A stretch of 64,000 bases of DNA from Nocardia australiensis. Its GTDB lineage: Bacteria; Actinomycetota; Actinomycetes; Mycobacteriales; Mycobacteriaceae. Made by a program: the position numbers and the translations under genes. The DNA lies in NCBI RefSeq assembly GCF_020733705.1, contig NZ_JAJFZM010000004.1:62001-126000 (forward strand). The letters are read 5' to 3'. Under the pieces are notes generated by a model. That model was not told the origin of the DNA. It was given only the letters and a program-made list of their open reading frames with translations, and searched no databases. Positions within the stretch are counted from its first letter, which is position 1; each line of letters starts with the position of its first letter. Below, one piece after another: positions 51,051-59,800 of the stretch.

Positions 51051-51536
51051 CTACAGAGCTGAACCTAGACTTTCGAGGATTCCAGCGAATTCCGCAGGCT
51101 CGATCTTGACCTCGAAGACCCTTCCCACATGCTCGGGATGATCTAGCAAATGCGCCTCACGCCAGAACTGCAACGTGATCACCAAGTGGTCGCCGTCGCG
51201 GAAGACGTAGGTCACCAAGTTATCGGTCGTGGGACCCCAGTGAAGGAACCAAAACTGCTCACGCAGCTCGCAAATCGGGTCGTCGTCGGTCGCGGTCTTG
51301 AACCGTTGATGAGTGGCCACCGGAGACAGCCCGGCAAAGGGCAGCGGTGGAACATGCCCGGAACGTACCGAGACAGCAGTTTCCTCCACAGAGCGGCGGA
51401 ACTGCTCGACAAAGGCCATATTGTCGTCGCAGGTCAACCACTGATCGGCCGCCCACAGGTCCACTCGACGCAGCCCCGAGGCCCAATCGCCAACTTCAAC
51501 AGCGAACCTGTTCTTTTCACCCAAAAGTACGGCCAC
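51051..51536 (-). CDS. Hypothetical protein, possibly immunity-like
   Basis: 161 residues, starting MAVLLGEKNRFAVEVGDWAS. The pattern FWFLHWGPTTDNLVTYVFRD, HLVITLQFWREAHLLDHPEH, VGRVFEVKIEPAEFAGILES (strands, then a helix) resembles small immunity or uncharacterised proteins encoded near contact-type toxins. I cannot assign a family. It lies within the possible IS boundaries and converges on the transposase remnant with a 1-base gap. No toxin gene is visible. Confidence 0.5.
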   Translation of the reverse strand: MAVLLGEKNRFAVEVGDWASGLRRVDLWAADQWLTCDDNMAFVEQFRRSVEETAVSVRSGHVPPLPFAGLSPVATHQRFKTATDDDPICELREQFWFLHWGPTTDNLVTYVFRDGDHLVITLQFWREAHLLDHPEHVGRVFEVKIEPAEFAGILESLGSAL

Positions 51537-51748
51537 CTGGACACGATGTCAGGTTCGTCGAGTCGCGCACAACCGAGTTTCGTCTCTGCGTGTGAACCGC
51601 CGAAACGGCGCTCCGGTGCGGCAGCCTCGAACTACGTGATGATCACCGATGACACCGATGGTGAGGTCGAGTCGAATGGACCAGTGACATCGACTGATCC
51701 TCCAGCTCGGACGACTTACAGGACACGGCTAGCCGATCTAGTTCTAGC

Positions 51749-51832
51749 GTGACCGATGCGAAACCCGCTGTGGCGACCGAGGTTCCCGATTTGCCGACGA
51801 CCAGCTGGGCCGTGCTCGGAATGCTTTCGCAA
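51749..51832 (+). pseudogene. N-terminal fragment of a PadR-family regulator
   Basis: GTG 51749 gives VTDAKPAVATEVPDLPTTSW and AVLGMLS, the well-conserved start of PadR-type winged-helix proteins (LPTTSYAVLGLLS...). Beyond 51832 the resemblance ends. It begins 21 bases after the right IS end, so the gene was probably cut by the same event or by a later deletion. Confidence 0.6.
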
Positions 51833-51913
51833 GACCAACATCGGCGCTATCCGGCAGCCGAGGGCGCACCTCATCGCAACCACACAACCGCGCCTCTTCG
51901 AGTGCGGAAACGC

Positions 51914-51960
51914 CGCGGCCCTGCTCCGCGTGTGGTACGCGAAGCAGGGCCGCGAGTTTT
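51914..51960. terminator. Strong hairpin terminator
   Basis: 18-base arms at 51914-51931 and 51937-51954 (first arm CGCGGCCCTGCTCCGCGT), one mismatch, 5-base loop GTGGT, followed on the plus strand by AGTTTT. It lies 25 bases beyond the stop of the minus-strand DUF397 gene and should end that operon or block plus-strand read-through. Confidence 0.75.
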
Positions 51961-51984
51961 ACTGTGGTTCAGAAGATTCAGTGC

Positions 51985-52194
51985 TCAGGCCGGGCGCTTG
52001 AATTCCCCGCCCAGTACGCTTGCGGTGAAGGCGTCCCATTCGCCCGGTGTGAACATGAGGGCCGGGCCGGTCGGGTTCTTGCTGTCTCGGACTCCGATCA
52101 TGCTTTCTTCGAGCCACGCTACTTCGACGCACTGTGAACCGCTGCCGCTGTAGCTGCTTTTGAACCATTTTGCTTTGGATGGGTCATCGTTCAC
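51985..52194 (-). CDS. DUF397-domain protein
   Basis: 69 residues: KWFKSSYSGSGSQCVEVAWL then IGVRDSKNPTGPALMFTPGE and WDAFTASVLGGEF. This is the classic DUF397 pattern (W.KSSyS...CVEVA....v.vRDSK.P.gp.L.f....W..F). It starts GTG 52194, overlapping the stop of the XRE gene by 11 bases. Such pairs are widespread in streptomycetes and nocardiae (Scr1-type/BldB-like) and are thought to act as regulator and antagonist. Confidence 0.9.
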   Translation of the reverse strand: MNDDPSKAKWFKSSYSGSGSQCVEVAWLEESMIGVRDSKNPTGPALMFTPGEWDAFTASVLGGEFKRPA

Positions 52195-53083
52195 CGTTGT
52201 AACTCCTTGCTACCCGCCGCAGCAGGTCTCGCGTTTCCACTTCATCCAGGCATGTACTCCGGATAGCTGAAGCAAGTTCACTATAAAGCTTCACCTCTCC
52301 GTACTTCTCCAGGTATACATCCTGATTCGGCCCTCCCTCTAGACAGACGATTGGTGGTTCGACCGGCTCACCCTTGGTGTTCGTGTCGAATTCCACGATG
52401 GTGAACAAGCCATGTGGCATGCCCCAGATCAGCCCCGCACTGAAAGGGTGTATTCGCAGCATGACGTTGGGCCGCTTCGATATTTCGGCCAAGTGCCGGT
52501 GCTGGGCAGCCATGATCTTCGGGCCGCCGACAATGCGGTGCAGTGCCGATTCGTGCAGCATGACTTCCAGCACGGCGGGACTCGTCTTGCGGGTAATGAT
52601 GGCCTGCCGCCGCAGGCGATGCTCCACACGCCTGTCGATGTCGTCGCCGTCGAACTCTGGGTACGCGCCGATGACAGCGCGTGCGTAGTCGGCGGTTTGC
52701 AACAGGCCAGGAACGTGTTCGTGGTACGTGGTGAGCCGCCGCGCGGCGGCTTCGAGCCCGACGTACATGTTGAAGGCGCTGCTGTACAGACCGCCATACG
52801 CGTGATACCAGCTTTTGGCCTTGGCCTGCACCGCAAGGTCGACCGCCGCCTTGGTGTCGGCGGCATCAACGCCGTACACCTCGCACAGCGCTTGCGCATC
52901 CTGTCTGCGGATCTTCTGAATCTGCCCGGTCTCCAGGCGCTGGAGCACAGCCCGGGATAGATCGACGAGCTTTGCTGCCTCGGCGAGCGTGAACCCGGTT
53001 GCTTCGCGGCGGTCGCGGAGGAAGCGTCCGAGCTGGCGACGCGGCAGGGTCGACGAGGGGCCTTCTTCATCAGGGCTGGTCAA
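52184..53083 (-). CDS. XRE-family regulator with DUF5753 (Scr1-type)
   Basis: 299 residues from TTG 53083 (aggag just upstream); an ATG at 53161 is in frame. HTH: RRQLGRFLRDRREATGFTLA, EAAKLVDLSRAVLQRLETGQ. The C-terminal DUF5753 region shows RLTTYHEHVPGLLQTADYAR, RRQAIITRKTSPAVLEVMLH, ESALHRIVGGPKIMAAQHRH, VMLRIHPFSAGLIWGMPHGL and NQDVYLEKYGEV. It is coupled to the DUF397 gene. Homologues regulate development or antibiotic output; the target is unknown here. Confidence 0.88.
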   Translation of the reverse strand: MTSPDEEGPSSTLPRRQLGRFLRDRREATGFTLAEAAKLVDLSRAVLQRLETGQIQKIRRQDAQALCEVYGVDAADTKAAVDLAVQAKAKSWYHAYGGLYSSAFNMYVGLEAAARRLTTYHEHVPGLLQTADYARAVIGAYPEFDGDDIDRRVEHRLRRQAIITRKTSPAVLEVMLHESALHRIVGGPKIMAAQHRHLAEISKRPNVMLRIHPFSAGLIWGMPHGLFTIVEFDTNTKGEPVEPPIVCLEGGPNQDVYLEKYGEVKLYSELASAIRSTCLDEVETRDLLRRVARSYNGER

Positions 53084-53320
53084 CGGGTCTCCTGAAATCG
53101 AGTCGTGCGGGGTTGGAAATCGATCTCTGTCTGCTCCGGAACCGAGTCCCCTCCTGGGCATTTGAGCAAACCAGGACTGGGTTCTCGTTTCCCGATGGTA
53201 TCCGTCGGTCGCCGGTGGTGTGCTGGTTTTCGGTGTTCCGGGTGGAACCGATCCAGTGGGCGAGTGTCACTACCCGGACGCCTCCGAAACCGCACGCCAC
53301 CACCATGATTCAGGGGACCG

Positions 53321-53740
53321 ATGGACGCACACACTATCCAGACAGCTGGCCTGCCGCCGATCCAGCACCGAAAGCCGAAGGCGGTGGGACTGGTGCGCGC
53401 GGATGTGTCCGGACAGCACGCCTTGCGTCACGCAGTCGAGATACGCCGCCACGCTGAACAATTGGGTTACCAGTACCTCTACACCGTCCGGCCCCCCGCA
53501 ATCATCCTCGTGCACAATGCATCCGACGCGACTCCGATGGTGTCATTCGCTCCCGGCCGGTACCCCGACCTCGCTCGAGCACCCGAGGACCCCAAGGGCG
53601 CCGCGTGCGCGGTATCAGTGGACGCGACATCCGGTGTGACAACAGGTATTTCGGCTGCCGACCGAGCCCGCGCGAGTGCACCATTCTTGTCGGAGCGGCT
53701 GGACGCGACTGTGTCTCGTCCGGGGCTACCGCTTCGGTAG
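53321..53740 (+). CDS. Hypothetical protein with recombinase-like N-terminus
   Basis: 139 residues. The part KAVGLVRADVSGQHALRHAV, EIRRHAEQLGYQYLYTVRPP resembles the first strand-helix of a small actinobacterial family with resolvase-like N-termini that often sits near XRE/DUF397 pairs. After about residue 70 the sequence is Ala/Asp-rich and unlike the family, and it overlaps the stop of the convergent aminotransferase by 15 bases, so it may be truncated and running on. The call is tentative. Confidence 0.45.
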   Translation: MDAHTIQTAGLPPIQHRKPKAVGLVRADVSGQHALRHAVEIRRHAEQLGYQYLYTVRPPAIILVHNASDATPMVSFAPGRYPDLARAPEDPKGAACAVSVDATSGVTTGISAADRARASAPFLSERLDATVSRPGLPLR

Positions 53741-54778
53741 TGCGTCGAGGGTTCGGTCGACGTCGGTGGTGTCGTTGTAGAGGTGGAAGGAGACGCGCAG
53801 GTTGCCGCCGCGTACCGAGACGACGATGCCGGCTCGTTCGAGTGCGATGGGGGCGGCGTCGCCCGCATCCGGGATGGCGACGATCGCCGAGCGTCGGGGG
53901 ACCGGTTCGTAGCCGAGTGCGCGGGCGCCGGTCCGGAAGCGGTCGGCGAGCTCGAGGTTATGGGCGCCGATCTTGTCGACAGTGAGTTCCTCGATGAGAG
54001 AAAGGCCGGCCCGGGCGGCGATGACTCCGAGCCAGTCCGGCGTCGCGTCGAAGCGACGGGTGCTGGCGGCCAATGCGATCGGGTCGTAGAGCTCGGCTCG
54101 CCCGCCCGCGGCGGCATACCAGCCCGGGCCGAGCGGGCGAATATTCGCGATCGCTTCGGGTGCCGCGGCGAAGAAGGCGACGCTGCGGGCGCCGATCAAC
54201 CATTTGTACGCGGCACACACCCAATAGTCGGCATCGGCGAAACGCAGCGGCAACCAGCCGGTTGCCTGGGTGGCGTCGATCAGCAGCCGGGCGTTGTGCG
54301 CCCGGGTGGCCGCGCGCAACGCGGGAAGATCCGCGACCCGCCCATCCTTCGACTGCACGACGCTGACCGCGACCAACGCGGTTTCGGGCCGCACCTCCTC
54401 GGCCAACCGCTCCAACGGAGCGAACCGCACCTCGAGATCGTCGCGGTGCACGAAAGGCCATGACACCGACGAGAATTCGCCATCGGCGAGCAACACTTCC
54501 GCACCCGGCGGCAGCGCCACGGCCAACGGGCCGATGAGTCCGGCGACAGTGCTACCCAACGCGATGTCATCGGCCACCGCACCGGCCAGTAGCCGCGCGA
54601 AACCGGCACGCAAATCGGGGACCAGATGGTCGTACTCGATTGGTGTGCTGCGGCCTGCTGCCCACTGCGCGTTGGCATCTCGCACCGCCGTCAGCGCCCG
54701 CGCCGACGGCAGGCCGTAGGAGGCGGTATTGAGGTAGACGGTTTCGGGCGTGAACTCTGCTGGCGCAAGTGCGGACAT
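53726..54778 (-). CDS. PLP-dependent class V aminotransferase-like enzyme
   Basis: 350 residues from ATG 54778. Features: TVYLNTASYGLPSARALTAV, the PLP-phosphate region GSTVAGLIGPLAVALPPGAE, LLIDATQATGWLPL (Asp and Gln contacting PLP), and the Schiff-base Lys in YWVCAAYKWLIGARSVAFFA. The C-terminus RGGNLRVSFHLYNDTTDVDR contributes an Arg for substrate carboxylate. The class includes cysteine desulfurases, EgtE-like C-S lyases and kynureninases; the isafold does not decide. A SnoaL-like gene precedes it by 83 bases on the same strand. Confidence 0.83.
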   Translation of the reverse strand: MSALAPAEFTPETVYLNTASYGLPSARALTAVRDANAQWAAGRSTPIEYDHLVPDLRAGFARLLAGAVADDIALGSTVAGLIGPLAVALPPGAEVLLADGEFSSVSWPFVHRDDLEVRFAPLERLAEEVRPETALVAVSVVQSKDGRVADLPALRAATRAHNARLLIDATQATGWLPLRFADADYWVCAAYKWLIGARSVAFFAAAPEAIANIRPLGPGWYAAAGGRAELYDPIALAASTRRFDATPDWLGVIAARAGLSLIEELTVDKIGAHNLELADRFRTGARALGYEPVPRRSAIVAIPDAGDAAPIALERAGIVVSVRGGNLRVSFHLYNDTTDVDRTLDALPKR

Positions 54779-54861
54779 GCTCGTAGCATCCGCCGTTGAG
54801 GTGCTCTCGTCCAGCGCCAGCGGTCCGACACTGGACCGCTTCCCACTCCGGGCGGCGGCCG

Positions 54862-55341
54862 TCAATCGCCCGGTGTGGCCCACATATTCGTGAGCAACCG
54901 ATAGCTGGGAGTATCGGCGAGGGACTGGCTCGACTCATAGATCCGCTGGTAACCCGTTGTGGTGATGCGCCATTGCCCGTCGGGGTCGCGGCGGTAGCCA
55001 TCGGTGTAGTAGCCCGCGCCGCGGATCAGGACGCGATAATCGGTCGCGATCACCGTGTCCTCGAAAGCCCATGAGCCCGTGGCGGTCTCACCGTCAACGG
55101 TGATTTCGGGGTGAGTCGCTATATGGGTAGTGACGATCGACGGGCCGAGGTTCTCGCGCATGAAGGCCGTGATGGCCGCGCGCCCGTCGAGTGTGAGCGG
55201 CTCGCCGAGGGCGTGCGTGCCATAGCGTCCGGCGGCGTCGACGGTGAGCGTATCGGCGAACTCGTCCCATCGTTTGAAATCCAACGTCCGGAAGTAACGG
55301 TATTTGAGCTGGCGAATAGCTTCGATGGCGGCGAGATCCAT
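54862..55341 (-). CDS. SnoaL-like NTF2-domain protein
   Basis: 159 residues: MDLAAIEAIRQLKYRYFRTL, KRWDEFADTLTVDAAGRYGT, TAFMRENLGPSIVTTHIATH, GSWAFEDTVIATDYRVLIRG, YTDGYRRDPDGQWRITTTGY. This is a typical SnoaL_4-type fold with Tyr/Arg (LKYRYF) at the cone. It is divergent from the IclR gene at 55420 with 78 bases between starts, and probably in an operon with the aminotransferase gene. The reaction is unknown. Confidence 0.8.
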   Translation of the reverse strand: MDLAAIEAIRQLKYRYFRTLDFKRWDEFADTLTVDAAGRYGTHALGEPLTLDGRAAITAFMRENLGPSIVTTHIATHPEITVDGETATGSWAFEDTVIATDYRVLIRGAGYYTDGYRRDPDGQWRITTTGYQRIYESSQSLADTPSYRLLTNMWATPGD

Positions 55342-55419
55342 CGCTCTACCTTGGCACGCGCGGGGGTGGTGCGTAATCGAAATCCTTCTAAGCTGTAGGG
55401 GCTACACGGGAGGTTAGCC

Positions 55420-56262
55420 ATGACGATCGAGGTGATGCCTCACTATGGGCCTGAGGATCTGTGGGCCGCAGCGAGTCCAACGGCCGCTCGGACCACGCAA
55501 CCGCCGGTGTCCATGATCGAGCGAATGACGCTGATCCTGGACGCTTTCGACACTTCGACCCCGGTGCTGACGCTGCTCGGTCTGGCCGAACGTACCGGGC
55601 TGCCCCGCTCGACGGTGCATCGCATCCTGGATCAGATGATCCGATTGCGCTGGCTCTCGGACGCCCCCGGTGGTTATCGCCTCGGTATGCGCCTGTTCGA
55701 ATTGGGCGGGCTCGCCGCCGACCACAATGAGATTCGCGATGTGGTGAGTCCGCTGCTGCACGATCTGTGTCAACGGACCGGCCTGGTCGGCCATATCGGT
55801 GTGCTCGACGGTCGTGAGGTGCTGTATCTCGACAAGGCGGGCGGTCGCGGCACCGTGCATATTCCGACCCGACTCGGCGGCCGGATGCCCGCGCACAGCA
55901 CCGCCCTCGGCAAGGCGCTGCTCGCGACCCACGAATCGAGCATCGTCGGGACTTCCTTCCCGGACCGGCTGACCCAGCTGACCTCCCGAACCATTTGTGA
56001 TAGAGCCGAATTGCATCGCGAGCTGGCCCGCACCCGGCAACGTCAGGGGGTCGCGCTCGACAACGAAGAATCCGCCAATGGCATAGCGTGCGTGGCGGTC
56101 CCGATCCGGGGCCGTGGTGCCGCGCCCTGCGCCCTGTCGCTATCGGGTCAGACGGGTGCGGGCCATCCCGCTCTCGATACCGCCGTCCTGGCCCGCGTGC
56201 TGTTCGAAGTCGCTCACGAATCCGCGCAGGCGCTCTTTCCGCGCCACGCTCGCCGCCGCTGA
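55420..56262 (+). CDS. IclR-family regulator, paralogue B
   Basis: 280 residues, almost identical to the protein at 49455: MIERMTLILDAFDTSTPVLT, LLGLAERTGLPRSTVHRILD, QMIRLRWLSDAPGGYRLGMR, then RLGGRMPAHSTALGKALLAT. The divergence is greatest at the N-tail and the last 30 residues. ATG 55420 has ggagg upstream. It is divergent from the SnoaL/aminotransferase pair, which it could regulate. The duplication with 5.9 kb in between is unusual. Confidence 0.85.
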   Translation: MTIEVMPHYGPEDLWAAASPTAARTTQPPVSMIERMTLILDAFDTSTPVLTLLGLAERTGLPRSTVHRILDQMIRLRWLSDAPGGYRLGMRLFELGGLAADHNEIRDVVSPLLHDLCQRTGLVGHIGVLDGREVLYLDKAGGRGTVHIPTRLGGRMPAHSTALGKALLATHESSIVGTSFPDRLTQLTSRTICDRAELHRELARTRQRQGVALDNEESANGIACVAVPIRGRGAAPCALSLSGQTGAGHPALDTAVLARVLFEVAHESAQALFPRHARRR

Positions 56263-56455
56263 CCGAGCGCGAGCAGACCTATCGGTCTGATATGGGCGCC
56301 GTATCTTTTCCGATTTTCATGGATAATGGCCAGTTGGATGCTGAGGATTTGCTGCAAGTTTGCGGAAGTGGATGCGGATCGTCGATAAGATTTTCGTTCG
56401 AGCCACGGATTGCCCCTTCGGCTGCTTTCCTTGGTGTGGTCAGGATGGATAGTCC

Positions 56456-57394
56456 GTGAGTTTGGTGAGCCGGAAGCCGGGGATAGCGGTGCACCGAGTA
56501 CCGATCAAGGAACCACAGGCGCGCACGGGTTGGCTGTGGCCGACAGTGGGGGCCCTGATCGCGGTTGTCGGGGTGGTTGTGTGGGTGACGCGACCCGAAC
56601 CGGCGTCGTGCGATCCCGTGCCTGCCGCGGCCGCTGATGACGCGACATCACGAATGGCACTGTCCAACAGTAGTTCCGGTGTCTGGCTCGACCCGGAGAT
56701 AGACGCGCCGGTGCCCACGCAACGCGGCGAGGCACGGTACACGGCGTTCGGCGCTGGGGCGTCGTGCTCCATTCGCGGGCTGCCGCCGGACGGCTTCTAT
56801 GTTGGGGTGTCGACCGAGGAGTACGGCCGCGCCGACCTGTGCGGCGCCTACCTCGACGTACATGGACCGCACGGTGATGTGCGCGTGCTGGTCGCCGACC
56901 GTTGCCCGGGTTGTGCTCGCGGACAACTGGATTTGAGCACCGCGGCCTTCGAGCAGATCGCCGAACGGTCTGCCGGGATCGCGCAGGTGAGCTATTCCGT
57001 GGTCCGGGATCCGCACCCGGCGCCGGAGCTGTTCTACGAGGTCAAACCCGATTCGACAGCGGGCTGGTTCGCCATTCTGTGGACCGGATCGGGTAATCCC
57101 ATACAGCGGGTCGCACTGCGATCGGCGACCGGTAGCTCGTGGCGGGAACTCCACCGCGGCATGGACAACTACTGGACTATCTCGGGTGCGGGCGCGGGAC
57201 CGTTCTCCGCGAGGGTGACCGACATCCAGGGGCATCAGGTCGAGATTTCCGACATCTCGCTGGAACCGGGGCGCCACGCCACCGGCACACCGCTCTACAC
57301 CGAGCAGTCCGGTGGCTCCGCCCCCGCCGTGCCGGCGCCGATGACATCGACACGGCCCGAGATCGCGGGCGCGGCCCCGAGCTGTCGGATCTGA
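56456..57394 (+). CDS. Secreted or membrane-anchored bacterial expansin-like protein
   Basis: 312 residues from GTG 56456. One TM anchor (TVGALIAVVGVVVWVTR) near 30-46. Domain 1 (double-psi barrel): RGEARYTAFGAGASCSIRGL, GVSTEEYGRADLCGAYLDVH, VRVLVADRCPGCARGQLDLS, with the conserved DRCPxC and LDLS. Domain 2 (about 190-285) is an Ig-like CBM63-type: YEVKPDSTAGWFAILWTGSG, IQRVALRSATGSSWRELHRG. Bacterial expansins loosen cellulose or peptidoglycan without hydrolysis. Here the target is probably cell wall; plant association is a possible alternative. Confidence 0.82.
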   Translation: MSLVSRKPGIAVHRVPIKEPQARTGWLWPTVGALIAVVGVVVWVTRPEPASCDPVPAAAADDATSRMALSNSSSGVWLDPEIDAPVPTQRGEARYTAFGAGASCSIRGLPPDGFYVGVSTEEYGRADLCGAYLDVHGPHGDVRVLVADRCPGCARGQLDLSTAAFEQIAERSAGIAQVSYSVVRDPHPAPELFYEVKPDSTAGWFAILWTGSGNPIQRVALRSATGSSWRELHRGMDNYWTISGAGAGPFSARVTDIQGHQVEISDISLEPGRHATGTPLYTEQSGGSAPAVPAPMTSTRPEIAGAAPSCRI

Positions 57395-57413
57395 TGCTCG
57401 GAAACCATTGCGG

Positions 57414-59099
57414 TCAGGACAGTTTCGTAGCCAGTGCGCGTCCGGCGGCGCGTCCGGAGAAGATGCAGCCGCCGAGGAAGGTGCCTTCCAGCGCGTTGTA
57501 GCCGTGCACGCCGCCACCGCCGAATCCAGCGACCTCGCCTGCGGCGTAGAGGCCCGGCAGCGGGGTGCCGTCCGCGCGCATCACCTGCGAATCGAGGTTG
57601 GTCTGTAGACCGCCGAGCGTCTTGCGGGTGAGGACGTTCAACCGCACCGCGATCAACGGGCCGTGCGCGGGATCGAGGATGCGATGCGGTTTGGCGACCC
57701 GGCCTGCCTTGTCGCCGAAATACTGGCGGGCGTTGGTGATCGCCATCAACTGGGCATCCTTGGAGTACTTGTTCGTGACGTCCCGGTCGCGGGCGACGAT
57801 CTGACGTTCGAGAGCGTCGTGGTCCAGTTGTGGTCCGCGCGCGATCTTGTTCATCCCCGCGACCAGTTCGCGCAGATTGTCCGCGACCACGAAATCGACA
57901 CCGTGTTTTTTGAATGCTTCGACCGGACCCGGCGCGCCCTTGGCTACCCGGCTCTGGAGAGTGAGCTTGAGGTCCTTGCCGGTGATGTCCGGATTCTGCT
58001 CGGAACCCGACAGCGCGAACTCCTTTTCGATGATCGACTGGGTGAGTACGAACCAGGAGTAGTCGTAGCCGCTGGCCAGGATCTCCTTCATGGTCGCGTT
58101 GGTATCGAATCCGGGGAAACACGGTGCGGGCAGGCGCTTTCCGGTTGCGTCGAACCAGAGCGACGAAGGTCCGGGAATGATGCGAATAGCGTGGTCGGGC
58201 CAGATCGGATCCCAGTTATTTATGCCCTCGGTGTAATGCCACATCCGGTCTCGGTTGACGATCGCACCGCCTGCGGCCTCGGCGATACCGAGCATCCGGC
58301 CGTCTACATAGGCGGGCACACCGGAAATCATGGTCTCCGGCGCCGGGCCGAGCCGCTCGGTGGGCCAGTTGCGGCGAATCAGCTCATGATTGTGCCCGAT
58401 GCCGCCGGAGGTCACGATGACGGCTTTGGCTCGGAATTCGAAGTCGCTCACAACTTTTCGGGACGAAGACTTGCCGCGTTCGATATCGGTGTCCTCGAGC
58501 ACACTGCCACGCACACCGACCACGGCGCCGTCCTCGACGATCAGCTCGTCGACCTGGTGGCGGAAGCTGAATCCGGCCAGTCCGCGGCGTTCGCCCGCCA
58601 GCACCGGTTCGGCGAAGACCCGGACCACCTCGGGGCCGGTGCCCCAGGTGAGGTGGAAGCGTGGCACCGAATTTCCGTGACCGTCTGCGAAAGCGCCGCC
58701 GCGTTCGGCCCAACCAACCAGCGGTGTGACACGTAAACCCAAGTCGTGCAGGTAATCCCGCTTGTCGGTAGCCGCGAACCGCACGTACGCCTGTGCCCAT
58801 TGCCGGGCCCACAGATCCTCGTCGTCTCGGTCGAACCCGGCCGAGCCCAGCCAGTCCTGCATGGCCAGTTCGTAGGAGTCCTTGACTCCGAGGCGGCGCT
58901 GCTCAGGGCTGTCGACGAAGAACAGCCCGCCGAGTGACCAGAATGCCTGTCCGCCAAGGTTGTTGCGGTTTTCCTGGTCCAGTACGTGCACTTTACGGCC
59001 CGCCTTGACCAGCTCGTGAGTCGCCACGAGTCCGGCCAGACCCGCGCCGACGACGATGACGTCTGCCTCTTGCGCGAATTCGGGACTGCAATTGGTCAT
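57414..59099 (-). CDS. FAD-binding dehydrogenase, 3-ketosteroid-dehydrogenase-like
   Basis: 561 residues from ATG 59099 (gaagg upstream). FAD motif ADVIVVGAGLAGLVATHELV (GxGxxG) and DQENRNNLGGQAFWSLGGLF, then KAVIVTSGGIGHNHELIRRN. C-terminal LPGLYAAGEVAGFGGGGVHG, YNALEGTFLGGCIFSGRAAG is the fumarate-reductase/KstD-type end. Members of this set ('FAD-binding dehydrogenase', MSMEG-type) are related to KstD but their substrate is unproven. It is coupled to the TetR gene (ATGA). A steroid or quinone substrate is a guess. Confidence 0.82.
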   Translation of the reverse strand: MTNCSPEFAQEADVIVVGAGLAGLVATHELVKAGRKVHVLDQENRNNLGGQAFWSLGGLFFVDSPEQRRLGVKDSYELAMQDWLGSAGFDRDDEDLWARQWAQAYVRFAATDKRDYLHDLGLRVTPLVGWAERGGAFADGHGNSVPRFHLTWGTGPEVVRVFAEPVLAGERRGLAGFSFRHQVDELIVEDGAVVGVRGSVLEDTDIERGKSSSRKVVSDFEFRAKAVIVTSGGIGHNHELIRRNWPTERLGPAPETMISGVPAYVDGRMLGIAEAAGGAIVNRDRMWHYTEGINNWDPIWPDHAIRIIPGPSSLWFDATGKRLPAPCFPGFDTNATMKEILASGYDYSWFVLTQSIIEKEFALSGSEQNPDITGKDLKLTLQSRVAKGAPGPVEAFKKHGVDFVVADNLRELVAGMNKIARGPQLDHDALERQIVARDRDVTNKYSKDAQLMAITNARQYFGDKAGRVAKPHRILDPAHGPLIAVRLNVLTRKTLGGLQTNLDSQVMRADGTPLPGLYAAGEVAGFGGGGVHGYNALEGTFLGGCIFSGRAAGRALATKLS

Positions 59100-59101
59100 G
59101 G

Positions 59102-59761
59102 TCATCCTTCGGTTTCGCGGGCGGGGTCGGTTGCGGTGCTGTATGCCAGCACGATGTGACACAAGAGTTCGGTGCGGGCGCGCCGCACTCGGCGGCTGCG
59201 CGGCCGCATGAGAATCTGCACGGTGGTGCCGTCGTGCGCCGCGACCAGGGCCTGTCCGAGCGCGTCGGGATCGGCGACGCAGCGGCCGACGCGGGCGAGT
59301 GCGCTGGTCACCGTCGGCATCAACGCCGCGACTATCGTCGCCTCACGCGCGGCCATCACCTGTCGCAGCGCCGGAGTGCGCAGTGCGTGGGCGGTGAATT
59401 CGGCGGTAATGCGGTACCACGCCTCGTCGATCGGAACGGCGTCATCCAGGAGTTCGACCGCGGCGCCGATATCGGTAACGCCGTTATCGGCGAAGTCGTC
59501 GAGGGTCGCGCGGACCTCGGCGAGCATTGCCGCCGACCGCTGCTCCCACATGGCTAGGAACAGCTCGTCGAGCGAGGAGAAGTTGGAGTAGAACGCACCA
59601 CGGGTGAACCCGGCGCGATCACAGACGCGCTCTACGGTGGTGCGGCCGAAACCTTCCTCGGCGAACACCTCGTACGCGGCCGTGAGTAGCCGATTTCTGG
59701 TTTCGGACCGTCTGCGAGTGATCCGCCTCGCCGGGGTCGCGGCAGTGCTGGACGTCGGCAT
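59102..59761 (-). CDS. TetR-family regulator
   Basis: 219 residues from ATG 59761 (gaggagg upstream). HTH: RRSETRNRLLTAAYEVFAEE, GFGRTTVERVCDRAGFTRGA, FYSNFSSLDELFLAMWEQRS. The ligand domain includes DEAWYRITAEFTAHALRTPA and ALRQVMAAREATIVAALMPT. It precedes the flavoprotein gene on the same strand and shares its promoter. The nested palindrome at 59801-59833 is the probable autoregulatory operator. Only one clear target (the flavoprotein) is adjacent. Confidence 0.86.
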   Translation of the reverse strand: MPTSSTAATPARRITRRRSETRNRLLTAAYEVFAEEGFGRTTVERVCDRAGFTRGAFYSNFSSLDELFLAMWEQRSAAMLAEVRATLDDFADNGVTDIGAAVELLDDAVPIDEAWYRITAEFTAHALRTPALRQVMAAREATIVAALMPTVTSALARVGRCVADPDALGQALVAAHDGTTVQILMRPRSRRVRRARTELLCHIVLAYSTATDPARETEG

Positions 59762-59800
59762 GGCGAACCTCCTCACGGCACATCGGCTCTGCGGCCGTCG

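Larger units (their letters stand above)
50346..51728. mobile_element. IS5-like insertion remnant, possible composite
   Basis: A left end GTGTCCTGTAA at 50348 is matched by its reverse complement TTACAGGACAC at 51716 (extended match about 15 of 17). Between them lie a broken IS5-type transposase and an unrelated minus-strand gene (51051-51536). Either extra DNA was inserted in one IS, or two IS copies left their ends. The transposase also has a degenerate end (CTACAGAG) right after its stop, which favours the second reading. Confidence 0.5.
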
